Assembly: GCF_005222205.1 (NCBI RefSeq)
Contig: NZ_CP032346.1
Span: 1,035,001 to 1,099,000, forward strand
DNA: 64,000 nt
Reading direction: 5' to 3'
Source: Azospirillum brasilense
GTDB taxonomy: Bacteria; Pseudomonadota; Alphaproteobacteria; Azospirillales; Azospirillaceae
Under the pieces are notes generated by a model. It worked only from the letters and a program-made list of their open reading frames with translations, had not been told where the DNA came from and did no database searches. The position numbers and the translations under genes are program-made. Positions 26,874-36,714 of this stretch are shown piece after piece (the stretch's first letter is position 1; each line of letters opens with the position of its first letter).

Positions 26874-26968
26874 GGCGGATCGCTGCTGGATGGATGGGAA
26901 GCCCGCCCCACCGTGGCGAAGGCCGGGGCGGGCCGCAAGCGCCTTTTGCGCTGGGCGGTTCGTTGAAA

Positions 26969-27148
26969 TCCCCTCTCCCCCCTGCTCACGCGCAAACACA
27001 GTTTGCGCTGACGCGACAGGCGGACCTTTGGTCCGCCGAAAGCGGGGAGAGGGTCAGGGTGAGGGGGTTGCGCGTCTGCCGGACGTACCGCCATGCACAC
27101 CCCCCTCACCGGCCCTCCGGGCCACCCTCTCCCCAGGGGGGAGAGGGT
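26969..27148. repeat. intergenic palindromic repeat, mosaic copy
   Basis: Starts CCCCTCTCCCC and ends GGGGGGAGAGGG, with internal hairpins GCGCAAAC/GTTTGCGC and GGCGGACC/GGTCCGCC. It lies between rocD and the desuccinylase-like gene. The inner hairpins differ from the copies at 10051 and 61201, so it is a mosaic of the same family. Confidence 0.75.
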
Positions 27149-27179
27149 TAAAAAGGGCGAATGCGATGACTCAGGCCCT

Positions 27180-28397
<1,218 letters not shown>

Positions 28398-28432
28398 GGC
28401 GTTCTCTCCGGGGGTTGTTTCTTGGCCGAGTG

Positions 28433-29398
28433 TCAGACGGCTTGGCCGCCGATCTGCGACTGGGTGACGGCGGGGTCGATGATGCGACGCCCGAACAGGC
28501 TCGCCACCAGATCGACCAGCAGGAGCGCGCTCTTGCCCCGCTCGTCGAGGAAGGGGTTCAGTTCCACCACGTCCAGCGAGCCGACGACGCCCGCGTCGTG
28601 CAGCATCTCCATGATCAGGTGCGCCTCGCGGTAGGTCGCGCCGCCCAGCACCGCCGTGCCCACCGCCGGCGCGATGGCGGGGTCGAGGAAGTCCACGTCC
28701 AGGCTGACGTGCAGATGGCCGCCGGCCTGCCGCACCCGCTCGATGATGCGGCGCATGTGGACGCCGACGCCATGCTCGTCGATCAGCCGCATGTCCACCA
28801 CGTCCACCCCGCGGGCGCGCAGCAGGCGCCGCTCGCCGGGATCGAGGGAGCGGATGCCGAACAGATGGACGTGCGCCGGGTTCACGGTGGCCCGCTGCTC
28901 CGGCGGGAAGACGTCGTCGAAGCCGTCCTCCCCGCACAGCAGGGCCACCGGCATCCCGTGCATGTTGCCGGATGGCGAGGTGTGGGGGGTGTTGAAGTCG
29001 CCGTGGGCGTCCAGCCACAGAACGAACAGCGGCATGCCGGCCTCCCGGCAATGGCGGGCTACCCCGGTGACCGAACCCATGGACAGGCTGTGGTCGCCGC
29101 CCAGGAACACCGGCACGCCGCCGCCCTGCATCATGGAATAGGAGCGGTCGGCCAGCGCCCGCGACCAGGCGGTGATCTCCGCCAGACGGGCCGTCGCGGC
29201 GTCGCCCTCGCTCCAGGGGGCGGGGGTCAAGTCACCAAGGTCGCGGACCTCGTGCCCCAGCTCGCGCAGGGCGCGGACCAGACCCGCCGTGCGCAACGCT
29301 GCCGGCCCCATCAGGGCGCCCGGATGGCCGGCCCCCGCCTCGATGGGAACGCCGATGATCTCCACGAAGCGCTGATCGTCCCGATCCCCCGACGCCAT
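28433..29398 (-). CDS. rocF: arginase
   Basis: The 321-residue manganese enzyme hydrolyses arginine to ornithine and urea. Metal-binding motifs are [21 protein letters not shown] and SLDVDFLDP, each with the expected His and Asp residues, plus [10 protein letters not shown] near the C-terminus. It starts an arginase-RocD unit and is divergent from an Lrp-type regulator that probably responds to arginine or ornithine. Length matches bacterial arginases (about 300-320). Confidence 0.95.
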   Translation of the reverse strand: MASGDRDDQRFVEIIGVPIEAGAGHPGALMGPAALRTAGLVRALRELGHEVRDLGDLTPAPWSEGDAATARLAEITAWSRALADRSYSMMQGGGVPVFLGGDHSLSMGSVTGVARHCREAGMPLFVLWLDAHGDFNTPHTSPSGNMHGMPVALLCGEDGFDDVFPPEQRATVNPAHVHLFGIRSLDPGERRLLRARGVDVVDMRLIDEHGVGVHMRRIIERVRQAGGHLHVSLDVDFLDPAIAPAVGTAVLGGATYREAHLIMEMLHDAGVVGSLDVVELNPFLDERGKSALLLVDLVASLFGRRIIDPAVTQSQIGGQAV

Positions 29399-29528
29399 GC
29401 CGTCCCTCTCTGTGTGCGATCGTGCCTCCCATGACTATCGGGGGCGGAGCAGGCGGCAGAAAGACGGAAAAGTGCCAACGAACGGCGGCGTTTTTGACAG
29501 TTTGGCAAGCTAGGCTTATCATTCTGGC

Positions 29529-29957
29529 ATGGACGACCTGGACCACCGCCTGCTGGGCCTGCTGCGCGCCGACGCGCGCCAGCCCGTCGCCGGCCTCGCC
29601 GCCGCGCTGAAGGTGTCGCGCGCGACCGTGCGTGCGCGCATCGACCGTCTGGTCGAGAGCGGGGTCATCGCCGGCTTCACGGTGCTGCTGCGCAAGGATC
29701 TGCGGCCCGCCATGGTCCGGGCCATCACGATGATCGAGGTGGAGGGCCGCGCCGCCGAGACGGTCATCGCCCGCCTGCACGGCTTTCCGGAGGTGCGGAC
29801 GGTCTACACCACCAACGGGCGCTGGGACGTCGTCGCTGAAATCGAAACGGAGTCGCTGGAGGCCTTCGACGACACGCTGCGCCGCGTCCGGCAGATCGCC
29901 GGCATCGCCTCCACCGAAACCAGCATCCTGCTCTCCGCCCGCAAGGCGGTGCTGTAG
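29529..29957 (+). CDS. Lrp/AsnC-family regulator
   Basis: This 142-residue feast/famine regulator has an N-terminal helix-turn-helix (residues 1-55, LDHRLLGLLRADARQPVAGL and KVSRATVRARIDRL) and a C-terminal RAM effector domain (about 65-135, with VYTTNGRWDVVAEIE). It is divergent from arginase across a 130-base gap. Such regulators commonly activate neighbouring amino-acid catabolic genes; arginine or ornithine as effector is inferred. Confidence 0.92.
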   Translation: MDDLDHRLLGLLRADARQPVAGLAAALKVSRATVRARIDRLVESGVIAGFTVLLRKDLRPAMVRAITMIEVEGRAAETVIARLHGFPEVRTVYTTNGRWDVVAEIETESLEAFDDTLRRVRQIAGIASTETSILLSARKAVL

Positions 29958-29987
29958 GCGTTGGAGCCGCGTCGCTCCGTTGGCAGA

Positions 29988-30126
29988 CAAGATTTGACAC
30001 GGATTTCACGGATTGAACCGGATTTCACGGAGTCCTTCGGCTCGGTGCAATTTGCGGAGCGTGGCCTCGGATTGAAAAAATCCGCGTAATCCGTGTCTGA
30101 ATCCGTGAAATCCGTGTCGAATCTTG
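29988..30126. repeat. 27-base inverted repeat between convergent genes
   Basis: CAAGATTTGACACGGATTTC and its continuation at 29988-30014 match the complement of 30100-30126 in 26 of 27 positions. Shorter copies of the core (CGGATTTCACGGA, ATCCGTG) lie between. The arms lie just after the ends of the Lrp and ParA-like genes, where the structure could terminate both transcripts. Confidence 0.8.
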
Positions 30127-30162
30127 CTTGTCCTGGGCGTCGCGCACAGACGATGAACTTGG

Positions 30163-31248
30163 TCAGCCCCCCAGGCCGGCCAGGACGCCGCCCAGAAGCG
30201 GCTGGCCGAACAGCGCGCCCAGCGCGAATCCGACGATCAGCCCGACCGCCGCGGCGACCAGTGCCCGGCCGCCACCACCCTTGGACGCCTCAGCCCCAGC
30301 GCTGCGTCCGTTGCCGCCGCCCGTGGAATCATCGCCCTCGTCCGGCGCCGCCGCGCGCCGTGCGGTGTAGGAGGAGTCGGTGTCGGCGTGCCACGCGCGG
30401 ATGCGGTCCTGCGCCGGCTTCAACTGCTCGTCGGTCGGGGAGGAGCCGCGGCCATGGACGATCTCCCACCCCAGCGCCAGGAAGCGGGTCGTCGTCCGCC
30501 CCTCCGGGCTGAAGATCGCGGCGGGCATCCGGCGGTAGGTCGCCTTCACCACGTCCACGTCGTAGGGGATCGCCGTGCGGAACATCAGTTCCGGGAATTC
30601 GGAGCGCAGCAGGGTCAGCGATTCGCGCCCGACCTCGTCGTTGGTGATCGACAGCATCAGGATGCCGGCCACCGACAGGTTGGGGTTCATGCCCTTCTGG
30701 ATGTGCTCGACCACCGACAGGGTGCGCTTCAGCCCGTCCAGCGCGTAGCGTCCCGGAAAGACCGGAAGCACCAACCGGTCCGATGCGGCCAGCGCGCCCG
30801 CCGCCAGATGGCCGAGCGCCGGCGGGCAGTCGATCACCACATAGTCCGGCGGGTTGCGCGAGAAGTGCAGCGCCTTGCGCAGGCCGCGCTGCGACCCGCC
30901 GCGGGCGTCCAGCGCGTGCTCCAGCGAATAGAGCTTCCGCGCCCCGACGATCATCGACAGCCCGTCGAAGCTGGTCGGGGTGATGGCGTCCTCGACGAAG
31001 GTGTCCTGGCTCAGCAGGTCGTTGATGCCGACGCGCGCCTTCTCCCGCAGCAGGAAGTTGCTGGTGGCGCTGCTCTGCGGGTCGAAGTCGATCAGGACGA
31101 CGCTCTTGCCCAGCGCTGCCAGCGCCAGGGCGAGGTTGACGGAGGTGGTCGTCTTGCCGACGCCGCCCTTCTGATTGTACACCGCCAGGATGGTCGGCTG
31201 CCGCGTCTCCGGCGCGTCGAAGACGTCTTCGTGGCTGGTCATGTCCAT
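30163..31248 (-). CDS. ParA-like ATPase with C-terminal membrane segment
   Basis: The 361-residue protein has a ParA/MinD-type ATPase domain in residues 20-255: deviant Walker A KGGVGKTTTS, switch I around DFDPQSSATSNFLL, and Walker B-like YVVIDCPPALG. After residue 300 the chain is low-complexity (GGGNGRSAGAEASKGGGG) and ends in a hydrophobic stretch (ALVAAAVGLIVGFALGALFG) that would insert in the membrane. No ParB gene is adjacent, so it is not an ordinary plasmid/chromosome partition pair. It is likely an orphan ParA positioning some membrane-associated cargo. The next gene on the strand starts a glycosylation cluster; a link is unproven. Confidence 0.85.
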   Translation of the reverse strand: MDMTSHEDVFDAPETRQPTILAVYNQKGGVGKTTTSVNLALALAALGKSVVLIDFDPQSSATSNFLLREKARVGINDLLSQDTFVEDAITPTSFDGLSMIVGARKLYSLEHALDARGGSQRGLRKALHFSRNPPDYVVIDCPPALGHLAAGALAASDRLVLPVFPGRYALDGLKRTLSVVEHIQKGMNPNLSVAGILMLSITNDEVGRESLTLLRSEFPELMFRTAIPYDVDVVKATYRRMPAAIFSPEGRTTTRFLALGWEIVHGRGSSPTDEQLKPAQDRIRAWHADTDSSYTARRAAAPDEGDDSTGGGNGRSAGAEASKGGGGRALVAAAVGLIVGFALGALFGQPLLGGVLAGLGG

Positions 31249-31373
31249 TCCGCTTCGTCGTTTCGCGGGTGTTCGTCCTGCGGGCCAAGAGCCGCCGAAA
31301 GCGGCGCACTATACGCGTTGGAACGCGCCGGTGTCTTCCCGCAGATGCGCCGGTGTCGCGAAAGGTAACAGCT

Positions 31374-32159
31374 TCAGCGTGCCTTGAAGGCCGCCAGCTG
31401 GCCGGGCAGCGGCGCCATGGTCAGGCTGACGCGCACGATTTCCCACCGTCCCTCGGCACCGGGAGGAGCGCCGTCGCAGGGGCGGCGGTCGAGGATATCG
31501 AAGGTCAGGCTGGACAGCCCGTCCTCCTCCGGGATCGTGCCACCGGCCCAATTGGCCTGGAACACCCGCTTGTTGACCCGCGAGATGGGCGAGGCCGAGG
31601 CGTCGGGGTTGAAGCCCTCGTTGTCGTGGTCCAGCGGCTCGAAGCGGCCGGGCCGCCGCGCGGTCGGAATGCGGCGGGAGCGGATGCGCAGCGACAGGTC
31701 GAAATCCTCGTAGCCCCAGCCCCAATAGGCGTTGGAATAGCCGTCGATCCGCCGGAACACATCGTTGGGCATCAGCAGGACGCCGCCCATCGTGCTCTCC
31801 AGGTCGGTGCTCACCGTCTGGTCCGAGCGGCCCGGCGCCACCGGCCGCTGCTCCGCCCCGAAGGACAGGATGGGGGTCGGCCGGTCGACCCAGGAGTAAT
31901 CGGCGTCGAGGGGCAGATAGTCGATGTCGTGCAGGCAGGTGTAGCCGCTCTCCGCCTCGCCCAGCAGGAAGCCGACATTCTTGATGGCGCCCCGGTTGAA
32001 GGGCAGCCCGGCCTCCTGCTCCACGATGGTGACGCGGTAGTCGATCGGTTCGGGGAGCGTTGCGAAGTAAGCGCCGACCCGCGGAACGAACTCCCGCAGA
32101 TGCGCCGCGCGGTCGCGGTAGGGCACGACGATGTGAAGCCGCCGGTCCGTGGTCGTCAT
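31374..32159 (-). CDS. GT7-family beta-1,4-galactosyltransferase-like enzyme
   Basis: The 261-residue protein aligns by eye with animal beta-1,4-galactosyltransferases: PYRDR (residues 13-17; animal PFRNR), FNRGAIKNVGF (54-64; animal FNRAKLLNVGF), metal-binding DID in HDIDYLPL (78-80; animal DVD), TMGGVLL (123-129), WGWGYEDFD (146-154; animal WGWGGEDDD) and a metal-site His in LDHDN (178). These enzymes transfer Gal to GlcNAc. It lacks a membrane anchor, as expected of a cytoplasmic bacterial form. The start overlaps the stop of the GT41 gene (ATGA), giving coupling. The donor and acceptor are inferred from family. Confidence 0.85.
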   Translation of the reverse strand: MTTTDRRLHIVVPYRDRAAHLREFVPRVGAYFATLPEPIDYRVTIVEQEAGLPFNRGAIKNVGFLLGEAESGYTCLHDIDYLPLDADYSWVDRPTPILSFGAEQRPVAPGRSDQTVSTDLESTMGGVLLMPNDVFRRIDGYSNAYWGWGYEDFDLSLRIRSRRIPTARRPGRFEPLDHDNEGFNPDASASPISRVNKRVFQANWAGGTIPEEDGLSSLTFDILDRRPCDGAPPGAEGRWEIVRVSLTMAPLPGQLAAFKAR

Positions 32160-34642
32160 CGCGCGTCTCCCGCCGCTGTGAATCGTTTCCAGATCGCCCG
32201 ATAGGCGTCCTCCAGATCGCGGGCGAACCGGTCGCCGTCGAACAGCGGGCTGGCCGTCCGCGCCGCCGCCAACCGCGCCTTCAGCCCGGCCAGCCGCTGC
32301 GGATCGCGGGCGAGATCCAGGGCCAGCGCTTCGTAGGCCGCCGGCGAGTCGGTGATCAGGTCCGGCAGCCCCACCGTGTCGAGCAGGCTGGCCGCCACCC
32401 GCCCGGCGAAGGTCCCGCCGCGGCAGGTCACCACCGGAAGCCCGGTCCACAGCGCGTCGCTGGCCGTGGTGTGGGCGTTGTAGGGCAGCGTGTCGAGGAA
32501 CAGGTCGGCCAGCCGGTGGCGCGCCAGATGCTCCGCCAGGGGGCGCGGGGGCGCGAAGACGAGGCGCTCCGGCGCCACCCCGCGGGCCGCCGCCTCGCGC
32601 CGCAGGTTGCCGGCGACCAGCGGGTTGCCGGCGTAGAGCCACAGCACGCTCCCCGGCACGGCGCGCAGCAACCGCGCCCAGACGTCGAACACAGCGGGCG
32701 TCAGCTTGTAGGGGCTGTTGAAGCAGCAGAAGACGAAGCCGTCCTCCGGCAGCCCGCACTCGGCGCGCGACGGGGTGCGCTCGGCGATGGCGCGGTGGCG
32801 GTCGTTGGGCTGGTAGCAGTGGGGGAGCCGCACCACCGCCTCGCTGTAGAACGCCTCCTCGCCCGGCGGGATGGTCGCCGCGTCGGCCAGGATCACGTCG
32901 ATGAAGTCCGCCCCCATGGTGCCGGGATAGCCCAGCCAGTTCACCTGCACCGGGGCGGGCCGCGCCGCCAGGATCGCCGTGCGGGCGAAGGCCGTGTAGC
33001 CCTTCAGGTCGACCAGGATGTCGATGCCATCGGCGGCGATGGCTTGCGCGGCGTCGCGGTCGGAACGGTAGCGCAGGTCCACGAAACGCTCGACCGCCGC
33101 GGTCAGTCGCCGGCGCATCGGGCTGCCGTCGTCGATGCCGGTGGAATAGGCGGTGACGGCGAAGCGCGTCCGGTCGTGCCGCTCCAGAAGTTCCGCCATC
33201 AGATAGGCCGTGGCGTGCTCGTGGAAGTCGGCGGAGAGGTAGCCGACGCGCAGGCGCCCATCACCCGAAACCGTGGGCCGCGCCACGGCCGGCACGCCAT
33301 GCGCCTTCTGCCGCGCCCAGCGCTCCGCCGCCGCCCGCTGGTCCGCCAGGGTCGTGTCCACCGCCAGCAGGCCGAAGGGCGGCACGCCCAGCGCTCCGGC
33401 GCGCAGCCGCCCGATCAGGTCGCTTTCCAGCGCCGGCAGGTCGCGCCAGTCGCAGGCGTGCCGCTGCTGCTGCACCAGTTGCGCCAGCGCCGGGTTGTAG
33501 GCGGGGGAGAGCTGGCGGACGCGGCGGAGGGCCTCAATGGACAGCGCGATCCGGTCCGCCAGCGTCGCGGCGGCGGCCAGATCCTCCCAGCCCGCCGGAT
33601 CGTCGGGATCGAGAGCCACCGCCCGGCGCAGCGCGTCAAGCGCAGCGTCCGGCCGCAAGGCGCCGGTCAGCGTCTGCCCGAGAATCCGCCACGCCGCGCC
33701 ATGCTCCGGATGCCGCCCGATCGCGCCGCGCAGCAGCGTCAGGGCGCCGGACAGGTCATGCAAGGCAAGCCGTTCCATCGCCAGATCGACGGCCGCCGCA
33801 GGGGAGTCGGGCCGAAGCCTGAGGACTTCGCCGTACTCCGCCACCGCCTCCTCCCGCCGGCCGGCTGCGGCCAGCGCGTTGGCGAGGTTGTGGCGCAGGG
33901 CGGCATCGTCGGGCACCAGCCGCACCGCCACCGCACTCGCCCACACCGCCTCGTCCCAACGGCCGGCCGCGTGGGCGGCGTTGCCCAGCAGCATCCAGCC
34001 GTGCCGGTCCGCCGGGTTCAGCGCCGCCATCCGGCGGCCGATCCGCCCCGCCTCGTCCCGGCGCCCGGCGGCCAGGGCGAGAACGCCGAGATTGTTGAGC
34101 GACACCGCGTGTTCCGGGTTGCGCGACAGCGCCTCCCGATAGGCGGTTTCGGCCTCGCCGGTCCGGCCCAGAGCGTCCAGCGCGACCGCCAGATTCTTCC
34201 AGGTGCCGGCGTCCTCCGGCCGGTCGCGCAGGGCCTCGCGGTAGGCCGCCTCCGCCGCTTCGGGGCGGCCCTGATCCTGAAGCGCCACGCCGAGATTGTT
34301 CCACACCTCGCCCAGGCCGGGGCAGGCCGCCAGGACGGCGCGGTAATGCGGCTCGGCCTCCGCCGGACGTCCCTGGGCGTGGAGGGACAGCGCCACCCCG
34401 TAATGGGCGTCGGGGGAGTCGGGCGCCAGCTTCAGCGCCGCGCCGTAGACCGACCCCGCCGGCCCCCATTGCGACAGACCCGCCAGCAGCCCGCCGAAAT
34501 CCAGATAGATGTCCACGTCCTTGCGCAGCGCCAGCGCCTGCTGGAACAACGCCACGGCCTCGCGGACGCGGCCTTCGCGCTGGGCGGCGACAGCCTGCCG
34601 GTGCAGCGCGGCGGCCCGTTCGGCGGTGTCGGGACGGTCCAT
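32156..34642 (-). CDS. TPR protein with GT41 O-GlcNAc-transferase-like domain
   Basis: The 828-residue protein joins about ten TPR repeats (residues 8-400, for example AWNNLGVALQDQGRPEAAEA-type units) to a GT41 (OGT/SPY) catalytic region (about 450-820). Catalytic-region motifs match eukaryotic OGT: LRVGYLSADFHEHATAYL with the key His, CCFNSPYKLTP with the donor-binding Lys, and LPYNAHTTASDALWTGLPVVT. OGT transfers GlcNAc from UDP-GlcNAc to Ser/Thr of proteins; TPRs select the target. Bacterial members may use other sugars. It lies 9 bases after the previous gene and overlaps the next by 4, inside one operon. Confidence 0.9.
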   Translation of the reverse strand: MDRPDTAERAAALHRQAVAAQREGRVREAVALFQQALALRKDVDIYLDFGGLLAGLSQWGPAGSVYGAALKLAPDSPDAHYGVALSLHAQGRPAEAEPHYRAVLAACPGLGEVWNNLGVALQDQGRPEAAEAAYREALRDRPEDAGTWKNLAVALDALGRTGEAETAYREALSRNPEHAVSLNNLGVLALAAGRRDEAGRIGRRMAALNPADRHGWMLLGNAAHAAGRWDEAVWASAVAVRLVPDDAALRHNLANALAAAGRREEAVAEYGEVLRLRPDSPAAAVDLAMERLALHDLSGALTLLRGAIGRHPEHGAAWRILGQTLTGALRPDAALDALRRAVALDPDDPAGWEDLAAAATLADRIALSIEALRRVRQLSPAYNPALAQLVQQQRHACDWRDLPALESDLIGRLRAGALGVPPFGLLAVDTTLADQRAAAERWARQKAHGVPAVARPTVSGDGRLRVGYLSADFHEHATAYLMAELLERHDRTRFAVTAYSTGIDDGSPMRRRLTAAVERFVDLRYRSDRDAAQAIAADGIDILVDLKGYTAFARTAILAARPAPVQVNWLGYPGTMGADFIDVILADAATIPPGEEAFYSEAVVRLPHCYQPNDRHRAIAERTPSRAECGLPEDGFVFCCFNSPYKLTPAVFDVWARLLRAVPGSVLWLYAGNPLVAGNLRREAAARGVAPERLVFAPPRPLAEHLARHRLADLFLDTLPYNAHTTASDALWTGLPVVTCRGGTFAGRVAASLLDTVGLPDLITDSPAAYEALALDLARDPQRLAGLKARLAAARTASPLFDGDRFARDLEDAYRAIWKRFTAAGDAR

Positions 34643-34651
34643 GCGCCCTCC

Positions 34652-35374
34652 TCAGTCCCGCTGCCGGGTGTGCAGCAGGATGCGCGGGATCTCCGGCGGG
34701 CGGCGGTCGTCGCCCCATTGCGAGATGTCGGGGATCGTGCTCACCCCGCGGCGGCGGGCCAGCAGGCTGAGGACGCTCTGGTCGTGCCGGTGGTCGCGGA
34801 ACTCCGGGTAGTTGGGCTTGCCGCACTCGTTCGGCGCGTCGGTGAGGATGCGCTCGTCCTGGGCGAAGCGCAGCCATTCGGAGACGAAGGCGATGGTTTC
34901 CGGCGTCCGTTCGCAGACGATGAAACTCGCCAGGATCTGGGTGGCGTCGGTGTATTCGGGCCGGTCCAGCCGCATGAAATGGAAGCAGTCGCGCTTGGTC
35001 CAGCCGCGGTTCTTGAACTCGTCCTGCAGCGTGAACAGCAGGATGGGCAGTTCGCGCCGTTCCCGGCACAGGTCGATCACCGGGTCGGCGCGGTGCACGA
35101 AATGGGCGCCGCTGTCGCAGTAGAACAGCACGTCGCCGTCCTTGAGATGGTCGCGCAGCAGGGTCCAGATGGCCCAGGGCTTCCACAGCCAATAGCCCGC
35201 GCCGCGCGGCTGGTCGAGGATGAAGCGGTTGCGCTCGACGAAGGCCGGGTCGATGTGGCTTCGGCCCAGCATGGCCACGGAGTCGAAGCCGCCGACCTCC
35301 AGCCCGCTCCGCGCGTTGCGCTTCTGCGCCGCCAGAAAGGCCCCGTCCGCGTAACTCAGCAGCACCCGCGCCAT
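34652..35374 (-). CDS. glycosyltransferase-like protein, family not recognised
   Basis: The 240-residue protein has features of a GT-A-like enzyme: an early Rossmann-like strand (MARVLLSYADGAF), GAGYWLWKPWAIW, and an acidic motif LFYCDSGAHFVH that could hold a metal. RDHRHDQSVLSLLARRRGV near the C-terminus is also common in such enzymes. No anchor or signal is seen. The start at 35374 is strong (GGAGGGGAGGGAG upstream) and replaces an unlikely 45-residue extension. It lies between the GT41 and GT10 genes on the same strand with short gaps, so it is probably a fourth member of this pathway. The specific reaction is unknown. Confidence 0.6.
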   Translation of the reverse strand: MARVLLSYADGAFLAAQKRNARSGLEVGGFDSVAMLGRSHIDPAFVERNRFILDQPRGAGYWLWKPWAIWTLLRDHLKDGDVLFYCDSGAHFVHRADPVIDLCRERRELPILLFTLQDEFKNRGWTKRDCFHFMRLDRPEYTDATQILASFIVCERTPETIAFVSEWLRFAQDERILTDAPNECGKPNYPEFRDHRHDQSVLSLLARRRGVSTIPDISQWGDDRRPPEIPRILLHTRQRD

Positions 35375-35396
35375 CGTTCTCCCTCCCCTCCGGCCC

Positions 35397-36374
35397 CTAC
35401 AGCCGGCTCTCGATCCAGTCGGCGAGGCGATAGGCGTCGAAATGGAACTCCTCCGTCCCCAGGAAGGGCGCCACGGCGCGGTGGGCGCAATAGGCGTCGT
35501 AATCGTCATCCACCGCCAGGATGTGGTCCACCGCCTCCTCGTCCGTGGCGAAGCGCGACACGTCGATGAAGCTGCCCGTCGCCACCTCGCGCTCCAGGTC
35601 GGGATCGCCCCAATAGAGCGGCACCGCCCCGGCCTGGAAGACGTCGAGGATCTTCTCCGTCAGATAGCCGGGATGGCTGGCGTTCTCGAAGGCGAAGGCG
35701 AAGCGGTAGCGTTCGAAGACGCGGATCTTGGCCAGCCAGCCCATCTTGACGACGCTGCCGGTGTTGTTCAGGTGCCAGCCCACCGAATCGACGCGCCGCC
35801 GCCCGTCCAGCGCCGGAAAGAAGCGGTTGCGGCGCTCCCCGTTCGGATTCTTGTAAAGGAAGGCGCAGAAGCCGCGCTCCGCGAAGGCCGCCCGCGTCGG
35901 CGGGGCCGGCGGCAGCACCGGCGAGCAGAAATGCGGCACCGCCCCCTCCCGCATGTGCTCGTAGGCGTGCATGACATAGAGCGGCAGGCGGTAATGGCGC
36001 GGGTCGTCGACGCGGTCGAAGGACACCGCCATGTCGAAGCCGTCCAGCGGTGGACGGACGTTTTCCCCGGTGAAGAACAGGGTGCGGCGGCTGCGCGCCG
36101 CGCGGTGGCGCCCGCCGAAGACCGACACGATGGCGAGGTCGCTGTCGTCCTCGACCACCGACAGGTCGAAGCGGCTGGACAGGATCTCGATGAAGAAGTT
36201 CGTGCCCTTGTCGAACTCCGGCCAGAAGTCGTGGAAGGCCAGCTTCAGCCGGGGCCGGCCGCCGCGCCGTCCGCGGTACGGGCCATGCAGCAGGAAGCGG
36301 TCGAGCCGCTCCGGGTCGCCGCCGGGCTTCGCCAGGAATTCCTCAAGAAACACGCTTGTCCGCTGATCGAGCAT
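35397..36374 (-). CDS. GT10-family alpha-1,3-fucosyltransferase-like enzyme
   Basis: The 325-residue protein carries the GT10 donor-binding motif FENASHPGYLTEKILDVFQA followed by GAVPLYWGDP (near residues 225-255), the region that binds GDP-fucose in Lewis-type fucosyltransferases. Other typical segments are HDFWPEFDKGTNFF near the N-terminus and LFFTGENVRPP. These enzymes add Fuc alpha-1,3 to GlcNAc. It is the first gene of the cluster and lies 166 bases from tRNA-Phe. ATG 36374 is the preferred start; upstream in-frame codons to 36482 are low-complexity. Fucose specificity is inferred from family; no GDP-fucose synthesis gene is in the window. Confidence 0.88.
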   Translation of the reverse strand: MLDQRTSVFLEEFLAKPGGDPERLDRFLLHGPYRGRRGGRPRLKLAFHDFWPEFDKGTNFFIEILSSRFDLSVVEDDSDLAIVSVFGGRHRAARSRRTLFFTGENVRPPLDGFDMAVSFDRVDDPRHYRLPLYVMHAYEHMREGAVPHFCSPVLPPAPPTRAAFAERGFCAFLYKNPNGERRNRFFPALDGRRRVDSVGWHLNNTGSVVKMGWLAKIRVFERYRFAFAFENASHPGYLTEKILDVFQAGAVPLYWGDPDLEREVATGSFIDVSRFATDEEAVDHILAVDDDYDAYCAHRAVAPFLGTEEFHFDAYRLADWIESRL

Positions 36375-36480
36375 CCCGCCATCCGTGCCGGATCGTTGCG
36401 GGACGCACGATACGGTCGCCGCGGCGGGAACGCCACCCCTTCCGCGCGCTCGCCGGGTCGGGTGACGCGGTGCGGACAAC

Positions 36481-36509
36481 AAAAAACGCCCCGCGGATGA
36501 CGGAGCGTT
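36481..36509 (-). terminator. terminator of tRNA-Phe
   Basis: On the minus strand AACGCTCCG and CGGGGCGTT pair (one wobble) and a run of T follows. It lies 31 bases after the tRNA 3' end. Confidence 0.8.
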
Positions 36510-36540
36510 CGCAACACCACAGCCCCACGAAGGGAAGAAG

Positions 36541-36616
36541 TGGTGCCCAGGGACGGAGTCGAACCGCCGACACGGGGATTTTCAGTCCCCTGCTCTACCA
36601 ACTGAGCTACCTGGGC
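36541..36616 (-). tRNA. tRNA-Phe (anticodon GAA)
   Basis: The 76-base gene folds as a full cloverleaf: acceptor GCCCAGG/CCTGGGC, D arm GCTC/GAGC, anticodon stem GGGGA/TCCCC with loop CTGAAAA (anticodon GAA), and T loop TTCGACT. The CCA end is encoded. Confidence 0.97.
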
Positions 36617-36714
36617 ACCGAGGCCGCGGTGGAGACCGCGGCGCGTCGAGGCGCGCTTTGTAGGCAAATTCGCCGGGCCTGTCCAGCCCTAAAATGCAGA
36701 AATCCGCCGCCCCG

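Noticed and set aside
30163..31248. ParA as a plasmid partition or replication module
   Set aside because: No ParB gene or recognisable parS-like array lies nearby, and the surroundings are chromosomal.
32060..35569. 1169-codon plus-strand open frame over the glycosylation cluster
   Set aside because: Antisense shadow of the GT7, GT41 and neighbouring genes, whose motifs are intact.
36541..36616. tRNA-Phe as an integration site for the glycosylation cluster
   Set aside because: No integrase, no repeated tRNA 3' end and no base-composition change were found near it.
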